A stretch of DNA of 5,831 bases. Origin: Planctomycetota bacterium. Its GTDB lineage: Bacteria > Planctomycetota > MHYJ01 > JACPRB01. Shown here piece after piece: positions 1 to 5,153 of this stretch. The DNA lies in assembly GCA_016200125.1 (NCBI GenBank), contig JACQFK010000171.1, positions 1 to 5,831 on the forward strand, read 5' to 3'. Position 1 is the first letter of the stretch. The number at the start of each line of letters is the position of its first letter. A program made the position numbers and the translations under genes. Under the pieces are notes generated by a model. The model saw only the letters and a list, made by a program, of their open reading frames with translations, was not told the DNA's origin and did no database searches.

Positions 1-394
1 TGCCAAGCGTGGTCGCGAGCATCGTCGCGGCGAGATCTTCGGCGTACTCACAGGCTTTTTTTCCGGTCTCGCCGTAGCTGTGGTGCTCGGAGAGGTAGCC
101 GTACTGGTTCTTGTCGGAGGGGATGGCGACGCCGATCGAAGTGGCCACGAGGCGCCGGTTCTCGTTCGTCTCGTTCCGCGCGATCACGACCGCGATGACC
201 TGGCCGCTCTTGAGCTTGGTGAGGCCCTTGTTGATCTGGACGATCTTGCACTGAGGCGGATAGATCGACGAGACGTGCGTCAGGTTGAATCGCGCGATCT
301 TCGCGTCGCGCAGCGCCTCTTCGAAGCTCGCGAGCTTCTCCTTGTGACGGCCGACGCCCTTGGTGAGGAACAGCTCGCGCGGTATGTAGGTCAT
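1..394 (-). CDS. pdaD: Pyruvoyl-dependent arginine decarboxylase, N-terminal part (runs off left edge)
   Basis: The 131 visible residues begin [15 protein letters not shown] and match the pyruvoyl-dependent arginine decarboxylase (PvlArgDC) family. These enzymes convert arginine to agmatine and CO2, feeding polyamine synthesis or acid resistance. The proenzyme cleaves itself at a Ser-Ser bond to make the pyruvoyl cofactor; here that site is S42-S43 in the segment HVSSIYPP. The conserved glutamate region is seen as [12 protein letters not shown] (about residues 99-110). The visible part covers the beta chain and most of the alpha chain; the family is usually about 150-195 residues, so the C-terminus and stop lie outside the window. 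The ATG at 394 fits the family N-terminus, but no Shine-Dalgarno precedes it. The gene follows lipA after 35 bp, has no functional link to lipoylation, and probably has its own promoter (405-433). Identification is firm; the physiological role is not. Confidence 0.9.
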   Translation of the reverse strand, partial: MTYIPRELFLTKGVGRHKEKLASFEEALRDAKIARFNLTHVSSIYPPQCKIVQINKGLTKLKSGQVIAVVIARNETNENRRLVATSIGVAIPSDKNQYGYLSEHHSYGETGKKACEYAEDLAATMLATTLG

Positions 395-404
395 AGGGAT
401 GAAA

Positions 405-433
405 TTTCTAGCACGCCTCTACGGGGCTGTCAA
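405..433 (-). promoter_or_regulatory. Sigma70-type promoter for the arginine decarboxylase gene
   Basis: On the minus strand a perfect -35 hexamer TTGACA (433-428) is followed by exactly 17 nt and then TAGAAA (410-405, 4 of 6 consensus matches). The lipA stop codon TGA (432-430) lies inside the -35 box. The predicted transcription start is near 398, about 4 nt before the ATG at 394, so the mRNA would be nearly leaderless. This agrees with the missing Shine-Dalgarno. The call rests on hexamer matching only. Confidence 0.5.
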
Positions 434-1308
434 GGAATAGACTCGGGACCCTCGAAGGGCTCCTCGGCGCGGTAGGAGCTCCGGACGAGCGGGCCGGACT
501 GCACGTAGCGGATGCCGCGGCGCTTCGCCTCGTCGCGCAGCGTCGCGAACTCCTCGGGCGTGTAGAAGCGGCGCACCGGGAGGTGCTCGCGCGTCGGCTG
601 GAGGTACTGGCCGATGGTCATGATGTCGAGCCGGATGCGGGACAGGTCGTCCATCACGGCCAGGATCTCGTCCCAGGTCTCGCCGTGGCCCACCTGGAGG
701 CCGGTCTTGGCGAGCAGGCCCTGCTTGCGCGTCTCCTCGAGCACCAGGATCGAGCGCTCGTAGTGGGCGGCGCTGCGGACCTGGCGCTGGAGGCGCGCCA
801 CGCACTCGATGTTGTGGCCGAAGACGTCGGGCTTCGAAGCCCACACCGTCTCCAGAGCCTCCCGCTTCCCCAGGAAGTCGGGCGTGAGCAGCTCGACCCG
901 CGTCTGAGGCGAGTGCTCGCGGATCTGCCGGACCGTCCGGGCGAAGATCTCCGCGCCGCCGTCCTCGAGCTCGTCGCGGTTCACGCTCGTGATGACGGCG
1001 TGGCGAATGCCGAGCTCCTTCACGGCGAGCGCCGTGCGGCGGGGTTCATCGAGGTCCAGCTCCGTGGGACGGCCCGTCTTGACGGCGCAGAAGCCGCAGG
1101 AGCGCGTGCAGATGTCGCCGAGGATCATGAAGGTCGCGGTCTTGCGGCCCCAGCATTCGGCGATGTTGGGGCACATCGCGTCTTCGCAGACGGTGTGAAG
1201 ATTCTGCTCCCGCGCCACGCGGAGCGTCGTGGCGTAGCCGGCCCCCGTCGGCAGGCGGACTTTCAGCCAGGCCGGCTTGCGCAGGACTACCGGATCGGAA
1301 TGGTCCAC
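430..1308 (-). CDS. lipA: Lipoyl synthase LipA (radical SAM)
   Basis: LipA inserts two sulfur atoms into octanoyl groups attached to E2 or GcvH, giving the lipoyl cofactor. Numbering from the proposed GTG start at 1308 (292 residues), the auxiliary 4Fe-4S cluster motif CX4CX5C is C41-C46-C52 (CEDAMCPNIAEC). The radical SAM motif CX3CX2C is C67-C71-C74 (CTRSCGFC). The C-terminal LVRSSYRAEE holds the conserved serine that completes the auxiliary cluster. All signature residues are present and the length is normal. The frame stays open to an ATG at 1398, but that would give a 112-nt overlap with E2 and a non-homologous arginine-rich leader. GTG 1308 leaves a 22-nt overlap with pdhC, and a purine run GAGGGA (1326-1321) lies about 12 nt upstream. 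It is probably translated by coupling to pdhC. Being last in the E1-E2 operon, it supplies the cofactor needed by the upstream E2. Confidence 0.95.
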   Translation of the reverse strand: MDHSDPVVLRKPAWLKVRLPTGAGYATTLRVAREQNLHTVCEDAMCPNIAECWGRKTATFMILGDICTRSCGFCAVKTGRPTELDLDEPRRTALAVKELGIRHAVITSVNRDELEDGGAEIFARTVRQIREHSPQTRVELLTPDFLGKREALETVWASKPDVFGHNIECVARLQRQVRSAAHYERSILVLEETRKQGLLAKTGLQVGHGETWDEILAVMDDLSRIRLDIMTIGQYLQPTREHLPVRRFYTPEEFATLRDEAKRRGIRYVQSGPLVRSSYRAEEPFEGPESIP

Positions 1309-2591
1309 GTGGTCAGGATTTCCCTCATCCGCGCCATGAACTTCTCGGCGTCGATCCCGTCGACGATCCGGTGATCGAACGAGAGGCACAGATAACACAT
1401 GCTCCGGATCGCGATGGCGTCGTTGATGACGACCGCCCGCTTCTCGACGGAGCCGATGCCCAGGATCGCCACCTGGGGCTGGTTGATGATGGGAGTGAAC
1501 ATCGCCGCGCCGTAGGGGCCGGGGTTGGTCAGCGTGAAGGTCCCGCCCTGGATGTCGTCGATCGTCAGCTTCTTCGTCTTGGCCCGATCGGCCACGTCGT
1601 TGACGCCGCGCACCAGCCCGAGGAAGCTCTTCTCCTCGCAGTTCTTCACGACTGGCACGATCAGCCCCTCCGGGACGGCGACCGCGATCCCGAGGTTGAT
1701 GTAGTTGTGGTAGACGATGTTCGTGCCGTCGACCGAGGCGTTGAGGAGCGGGAACTCCTTGAGCGCCTGCACCGCCGCGCCCGCGAAGAAGTGCGTCAAC
1801 GTCAGCTTCGTCCCGTAGACCGTCTCGTAGTCCGCTTTCTCGCTCTCGCGGATGGAGGACACCTTCGAAACGTCGATCTCGTGGCAGGTGGTCACGTGGG
1901 CGGAGGTCCGCCGCGACATCACCATGTGGTCGGCGATCTTGGCCCGCATGTTCGTCATCGGGACGACCTGCGTGCGGCCGGGGATCGCGACCGCCCTCGG
2001 AGCCGCGGGCACGGGCGCCGGAGCGGGCGTCTGCCGGGCCGCCGGCGCCGGAGCCGGCGCAGGGGCGGCGGTCGGAGCCGGAGCGGCGCCTCCCCGGGTC
2101 AGGTGATCCTCGATGTCCTTCTTGGTGATGCGGCCCTTCCAGCCCGACCCTTCGAGCCGGTTGAGGTCGACGCCCTCCTGGCGGGCGATGCGGCGGACGA
2201 GGGGCGACGCGAACACGCGCTGCTCTCCCGCGTCGATCACCGCCGGGGCGCTGGTCACCGGGGCCGGGGCGGGCGCGGGGGCAGCAGCGGGGGTCCGGTT
2301 CGGAGCCGGCGCAGATCCCTTCGACGGAGCCGCCGGAGGAGCGGAGGCGGCCCCCGATTCATCGATGATGGCGACGACGGTATGGATGGGGACCTTCGAG
2401 CCTTCGGGCATCAGGATCTTCTGGAGCACGCCGGCCACCGAGGAGGGGATCTCCGTGTCGATCTTGTCGGTGGAGATCTCGAAGAGCGGATCGTCGCGCT
2501 TGACGAAATCGCCCTCCTTCTTGAGCCACTTCGTGATCGTCCCCTCGAAGATGGACTCGCCCATCTGGGGCATCGGAATATTCGTCGCCAT
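1287..2591 (-). CDS. pdhC: 2-oxoacid dehydrogenase E2, dihydrolipoamide acyltransferase
   Basis: This is the core acyltransferase of a 2-oxoacid dehydrogenase complex; it moves the acyl group from E1 to coenzyme A. Domains in the 434 residues: one lipoyl domain (about 2-78) with the lipoylated lysine K43 in STDKIDTEIPS; an Ala/Pro-rich linker (about 81-122); the peripheral subunit-binding domain (about 127-164, FASPLVRRIARQEGVDL); a second Ala/Pro linker (about 169-200); and the catalytic domain (about 205-434). The catalytic motif HxxxDG is H407-R-I-V-D411-G. Length and order are normal for a single-lipoyl E2. The ATG at 2591 has a good Shine-Dalgarno AAGGA (2604-2600) 8 nt upstream. A 66-bp gap separates it from pdhB and may hold a secondary promoter; lipA overlaps its 3' end. 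Domain content does not separate pyruvate from branched-chain substrates, so the pdhC symbol is provisional. Confidence 0.93.
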   Translation of the reverse strand: MATNIPMPQMGESIFEGTITKWLKKEGDFVKRDDPLFEISTDKIDTEIPSSVAGVLQKILMPEGSKVPIHTVVAIIDESGAASAPPAAPSKGSAPAPNRTPAAAPAPAPAPVTSAPAVIDAGEQRVFASPLVRRIARQEGVDLNRLEGSGWKGRITKKDIEDHLTRGGAAPAPTAAPAPAPAPAARQTPAPAPVPAAPRAVAIPGRTQVVPMTNMRAKIADHMVMSRRTSAHVTTCHEIDVSKVSSIRESEKADYETVYGTKLTLTHFFAGAAVQALKEFPLLNASVDGTNIVYHNYINLGIAVAVPEGLIVPVVKNCEEKSFLGLVRGVNDVADRAKTKKLTIDDIQGGTFTLTNPGPYGAAMFTPIINQPQVAILGIGSVEKRAVVINDAIAIRSMCYLCLSFDHRIVDGIDAEKFMARMREILTTWTIPIR

Positions 2592-2599
2592 CGCTCAGA

Positions 2600-2604
2600 T
2601 CCTT
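2600..2604 (-). promoter_or_regulatory. Shine-Dalgarno of pdhC (E2)
   Basis: AAGGA on the minus strand lies 8 nt before the ATG at 2591. It is the clearest ribosome binding site in the window and fixes the E2 start. Confidence 0.7.
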
Positions 2605-2626
2605 TTTGGAATTAGGACTGCCCCGC

Positions 2627-2655
2627 ATGATACATCGTGACCGCTTTCGTCGCAA
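2627..2655 (-). promoter_or_regulatory. Possible internal promoter before pdhC-lipA
   Basis: In the pdhB-pdhC gap the minus strand reads TTGCGA (2655-2650, 4 of 6 matches to TTGACA), a 17-nt spacer, and TATCAT (2632-2627, 5 of 6 matches to TATAAT). The start site would be near 2620, giving a leader of about 29 nt that contains the E2 Shine-Dalgarno. Spacing is ideal but the -35 is imperfect, so it could be chance. Confidence 0.35.
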
Positions 2656-2657
2656 CG

Positions 2658-3626
2658 TTAGTAGGCGGCCAGTTTCTTCGCCGCCTGGACGATGTCCGCC
2701 ACCGAGGGGAGGAAGACGTCCTCCATCGCGGGCGCCGAAGGAACCGGGGTGTCGGGCGCCGTGACGCGGACGACCGGCCCGTCGAGATGCTCGAAGGCCT
2801 CCTCGTTCAGAATTGCGGCGATCTCGCCCGCGATCCCGCCCGTCCGCGTGTCCTCGTGGACGATCATGACCTTGTTCGTCTTCTTCACGCTCCCGACGAC
2901 CGCGGCCCGGTCGAGCGGGTGGATCGTCCGCAGGTCGATGAGCTCGATGGAGAGATCTTTCATTTGCGCCATGGCCTCGAGACAGCGGTGGACCATCATG
3001 CCGTAGCTGACGATCGTGAGCCCGTCGCCCGGCCGGACCACCCTGGCCTTCCCGATGGGGATCGGCGGGGAGTTGTCGGGCACCTCCTCCTTGAGGCGCC
3101 GGTAGAGCCCCTTGTGCTCGAGGAAGAGGCAGGGGTCGTTGTCCCGGATGCAGGCCTTGATCAGCCCCTTCGCGTCCGTCGGCGTGGAGGGCGCGACGAC
3201 CTTGATGCCCGGCGAATGGGCGAACCACATCTCGACGTTGCGTGAGTGGAAGGGACCCGCGCGGACGCCGCCGCCCCAGGGCCCCCGGAAGGTGACGGGC
3301 ACCCCCTGCCCCCAGCGGTAGCGGCTGGTGCAGGCGAAGTTGACGATCGGGTCGAAGGCGCAGGCGATGAAGTCGATGAACTGGAACTCGACGACGGGCC
3401 TCAGGCCGACGTAGGCCGCGCCGATCGCCGCGCCCACGAAGCCCTCCTCGGCGAGCGGCGTCTCGATCACCCGCTCGGGGCCGAACTTGTCCAGAAAGCC
3501 CTCGGTCACGCGGAAGGCGCCGCCGTACCTGCCGATGTCCTCGCCCATGAGGAACACCGACTTGTCGGCTTCCATCTCCTCCCAGATGCCGCGGGAAATC
3601 GCCTGGAGGAAGGTCAGCTCAGGCAT
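2658..3626 (-). CDS. pdhB: 2-oxoacid dehydrogenase E1 component, beta subunit
   Basis: This is the beta chain of the thiamine diphosphate-dependent E1 heterotetramer, which decarboxylates the 2-oxoacid and reductively acylates the E2 lipoyl group. The 322 residues show the N-terminal MGEDIGRYGG (27-36), the ETPLAEEG cofactor loop (55-62, with the glutamate that contacts the thiamine ring), the QFIDF/AFDPIVN segment (82-96), a glycine-rich loop ending in H127-S, and the HSPGIKVVAPSTPTDAKGL block that is typical of E1 beta. A C-terminal transketolase-like domain follows. Length is normal and the frame is intact. One variation is HSRN where most E1 beta chains have HSQ. The ATG at 3626 begins 10 nt after the four-helix-bundle stop, and no Shine-Dalgarno is visible (upstream bases read CTCAATAATC), which may be a consequence of the inserted 497-bp unit. 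Its partner E1 alpha is frameshifted in this sequence. Confidence 0.93.
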   Translation of the reverse strand: MPELTFLQAISRGIWEEMEADKSVFLMGEDIGRYGGAFRVTEGFLDKFGPERVIETPLAEEGFVGAAIGAAYVGLRPVVEFQFIDFIACAFDPIVNFACTSRYRWGQGVPVTFRGPWGGGVRAGPFHSRNVEMWFAHSPGIKVVAPSTPTDAKGLIKACIRDNDPCLFLEHKGLYRRLKEEVPDNSPPIPIGKARVVRPGDGLTIVSYGMMVHRCLEAMAQMKDLSIELIDLRTIHPLDRAAVVGSVKKTNKVMIVHEDTRTGGIAGEIAAILNEEAFEHLDGPVVRVTAPDTPVPSAPAMEDVFLPSVADIVQAAKKLAAY

Positions 3627-3630
3627 GATT

Positions 3631-3661
3631 ATTGAGTCATTGGGCTACTGAGTTATTGAAA
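3631..3661 (+). repeat. Inverted repeat, pdhB-side arm
   Basis: This 31-bp arm begins ATTGAGTCATTGGG and matches the reverse complement of 4097-4127 at 25 of 31 positions. After a 1-nt offset the match continues for CAGTC (3663-3667 against 4090-4094). The arm holds two ATTGAG-like units 16 bp apart (3631 and 3647). It overlaps the last codons and stop (3637-3639) of the four-helix-bundle gene and ends 4 nt before the pdhB ATG. Confidence 0.75.
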
Positions 3662-4038
3662 TCAGTCGGCTCCGACTTCCTGCCGGACCTGGCGGTCCGG
3701 AAGGATGCCGCAAAGATGGCGGCCAACTCTCCAGCCTCTCGATGGAGCGATGAAGCCGATCCCTTCGGAAGGACCGCAGCATCTTCGAGAAGTTCCAACC
3801 AGTAGATGCATTCATCCGCTTCCTCGAGCACCACGCCGATTTTGGCAACAAATTCCGCCTTGGATCGCGCAAGACACACCGCCCGGTAATTCGCGCCGAC
3901 TGAAGTGGCGGACCGGAGCAGTTGCCTTCCGATGACCCGCCCCTCTTCCGTCTTGGGCAGGCTTCGGACGAACCGGATCACTTTGATCGCGAACTCCTTG
4001 GTTCGCACTCTAAGTTCCGCCGGCGTCGTACTCTTCAT
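3637..4038 (-). CDS. Four-helix-bundle protein (S23 / 23S rRNA intervening-sequence protein family)
   Basis: The 133-residue product matches the four-helix-bundle family first described from ORFs in 23S rRNA intervening sequences; 133 residues is a usual size. Recognisable segments are the N-terminal helix (about 7-27), LLRSATSVGANYRA (40-53), the hallmark RSKAEFVAKIGVVLEEADE (58-76) and CIYWLELL (77-84), then a last amphipathic helix (about 97-115). The tail DFNNSVAQ is encoded by the flanking inverted repeat. No signal peptide or catalytic motif is present. The biochemical role of the family is unknown; relatives form oligomeric helical bundles, and the diversity-generating retroelement protein Avd has a similar fold. 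No reverse transcriptase or rRNA is present here. The ATG at 4038 has a weak GAAAGA (4050-4045) 6 nt upstream. It interrupts an otherwise compact pdhA-pdhB pair and has lower GC, suggesting insertion. Confidence 0.88.
   Translation of the reverse strand: MKSTTPAELRVRTKEFAIKVIRFVRSLPKTEEGRVIGRQLLRSATSVGANYRAVCLARSKAEFVAKIGVVLEEADECIYWLELLEDAAVLPKGSASSLHREAGELAAIFAASFRTARSGRKSEPTDFNNSVAQ
3683..3700. other. Perfect 7-bp hairpin inside the four-helix-bundle gene
   Basis: CCGGACC (3683-3689) and GGTCCGG (3694-3700) are perfect inverted copies around the loop TGGC. A second small palindrome, AGTCGG-CT-CCGACT (3664-3677), lies next to it. Both fall at the 3' end of the gene, just inside the inverted repeat, and could stabilise folded RNA. 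Neither is followed by a T-run on the coding strand, so this is not an intrinsic terminator. Confidence 0.4.
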
Positions 4039-4096
4039 GATTCATCTTTCGAACTGGCTGTACTTCGGTTCCCTCGAACTGCTCTGTCTGACTGTC

Positions 4097-4127
4097 TTCC
4101 AATATCTCAATATCCCGATAACTCAAT
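4097..4127 (-). repeat. Inverted repeat, pdhA-side arm
   Basis: Read on the minus strand from 4127 this arm begins ATTGAGTTATCGGG and pairs with 3631-3661. Its first base is the last base of the pdhA TGA stop. Of the six mismatches between arms, three become G-U pairs in the minus-strand transcript, so 28 of 31 positions can pair in the mRNA. Two ATTGAG units start 16 bp apart (4127 and 4111). Confidence 0.75.
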
Positions 4128-5153
4128 CACTCTCGTTTCCACCAGGGAGTAAATTGAACGATTTCATCGTCCTCGAAAACCCCTTTGTAGGCCACGGCTC
4201 CCTCGGGCGGCGGCGACTTCTCGGCGAAGTCGACCGCATCGTCGACCGTGACCTTCAACTTCGCCTCAAGCTCCAGCTTCTCGACCTCGGTCAATTGGAG
4301 CTGCTTCTCGAAGCGGGCGATCGGGTCCTTCTTCTTCCACTCCTCGAAGAGCTCGGGCGGCACGTAGGAGGCGTCGTCGTGGACCGCGTGGCCGCGCATC
4401 CGGAAGGTCTTGAACTCGATCAGCTGCGGGCCGCCGCCGGCGCGCGCGTCCTCGACGCACTTCTTCGTCGTGGCGTAGACCTCGACCACGTCGTTGCCGT
4501 CGCCGACGCACCCGGGAATGCCGAACGCTTTCGACTTGTCCGCCGGGTCCGTCAGCAGCGACTGCTTCGCCGTCGGCGTCGAGTAGGCGTAGCCGTTGTT
4601 CTCGATGATCACGACGAGCGGAAGCTTCAGAACCGCGGCGAAGTTCAGCCCTTCATAGAAATCGCCAGTTCAGCCCTTCGTAGAAATCGCCCGTCGAGGC
4701 GGCCCCGTCGCCGACGTAGGTCAGCGCGACGCGCTTCTCGCCCTTCAACCGGGCGCCCAGGGCCATCCCCGCCATGACCGGCACGAGGGTCCCCAGCATC
4801 GAGATGCAGGAGACGACGCCCGTCCGCGCGACGTCGCCGAAGTGCTGCGAGTTGTCCTTGCCGCCCGTGGGCGCCGTGGCCTTCGCCAGGTAGTTGCTCA
4901 TCACGTCGCGCGCGCTGTGGCCGCGGACCAGCACGGTCCCCGAGTTGCGGATCATCGGCCCCACGTAGTCGCCCTTGGCGAGGGCGAAGGCCGAGCCGAT
5001 CGAGATCGCCTCCTGGCCGAGACTGGAGAAGAGCCCGCCGACCACTTTGTTCTGCCGGTAGAGGATCTGCGCCCGCTCGTCGAGGGCGCGGGTGAGGCGG
5101 AGGAAGTAGTACATCTCCAGCTGAAGGGGGCGCGGGGGCGCTTTAGGCTTCAT
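4127..5153 (-). pseudogene. pdhA: 2-oxoacid dehydrogenase E1 alpha, frameshifted by a 25-bp duplication
   Basis: This is the alpha chain of the thiamine diphosphate-dependent E1. The first reading frame (5153 to 4653) gives MKPKAPPRPLQLEMYYFLR through GDGAASTGDFYEGLN and then WRFL-stop. The rest (ENNGYAYSTP to WKRE, stop at 4127) is in another frame. A 25-bp tandem duplication at 4642-4691 explains this fully: with one copy removed the frame reads EGLNFAAVLKLPLVVIIENN and gives a normal 333-residue protein. The repaired protein has the GDG...NN thiamine diphosphate motif (148-150 to 177-178) and the C-terminal loop RMRGHAVHDDASY (from 243). As written, the stop falls inside the cofactor motif, so no active E1 alpha would be made. 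The downstream part begins at an internal GTG (Val) codon and is not a separate gene. The start overlaps the lipB end by 11 nt without a Shine-Dalgarno, implying coupled translation. A true mutation and an assembly error are both possible. Confidence 0.9.
4642..4691. repeat. 25-bp tandem duplication that breaks pdhA
   Basis: Copy one is 4642-4666 and copy two 4667-4691, identical except A at 4655 against G at 4680. The bases just outside do not continue the period, so the unit is exactly 25 bp. As 25 is one more than a multiple of three, it shifts the frame. The mismatch is synonymous in the ancestral frame (TAT or TAC, Tyr) but in the shifted frame it makes the premature TGA at 4655-4653. 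Confidence 0.97.

Larger units (their letters stand above)
3631..4127 (-). mobile_element. Candidate IVS-like unit: inverted repeats enclosing a four-helix-bundle gene
   Basis: This 497-bp unit lies exactly between the pdhA stop codon and a point 4 nt before the pdhB ATG. Its ends are imperfect inverted repeats (3631-3661 and 4097-4127) and its only gene is a 133-residue four-helix-bundle protein. It is visibly less GC-rich than its flanks: 26 of 60 bases are G or C in 4081-4140, against 44 of 60 in 4381-4440. Removing it restores a compact pdhA-TGA-ATC-ATG-pdhB junction with a purine-rich GAGAG in front. The same layout (short inverted repeats around an S23-type ORF) is known from intervening sequences in bacterial 23S rRNA genes such as those of Leptospira and Coxiella. 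No transposase and no clear target-site duplication are seen, so mobility is inferred. Confidence 0.5.

Noticed and set aside
395..429. Terminator between lipA and the arginine decarboxylase gene
   Set aside because: There is no GC-rich hairpin with a T-run; the only symmetry is the 8-bp palindrome GAAATTTC at 401-408.
583..1374. Plus-strand ORF of 263 codons opposite lipA
   Set aside because: Shadow of lipA: low-complexity composition, no motifs, while the minus strand has all LipA cluster cysteines.
1990..2350. GC-rich repetitive DNA (GCCGGAGCC-like units) as a repeat array
   Set aside because: These encode the two Ala/Pro-rich linkers of E2, a normal feature of the family.
1371..2615. 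Long plus-strand ORF of 414 codons opposite pdhC
   Set aside because: Its product is Arg/Asp/Gly-rich with no family resemblance and is antisense to a clear E2 gene; high-GC codon bias opens such frames.
3637..4038. Diversity-generating retroelement accessory gene (avd)
   Set aside because: The fold family is shared, but there is no reverse transcriptase, template/variable repeat pair or target gene in the window.
4127..4612. A separate gene starting MIIENNGYAYS
   Set aside because: The start is an internal GTG (Val) of the E1 alpha thiamine motif; removing one 25-bp copy joins it to the upstream frame.
4642..4691. Programmed ribosomal frameshift in pdhA
   Set aside because: No slippery heptamer or stimulatory structure is apparent, and an exact 25-bp duplication explains the frame change.
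3905..4777. Plus-strand ORF of 290 codons across the four-helix-bundle and pdhA regions
   Set aside because: It crosses two unrelated minus-strand genes and the tandem duplication, with an arginine-rich tail and no recognisable domain.
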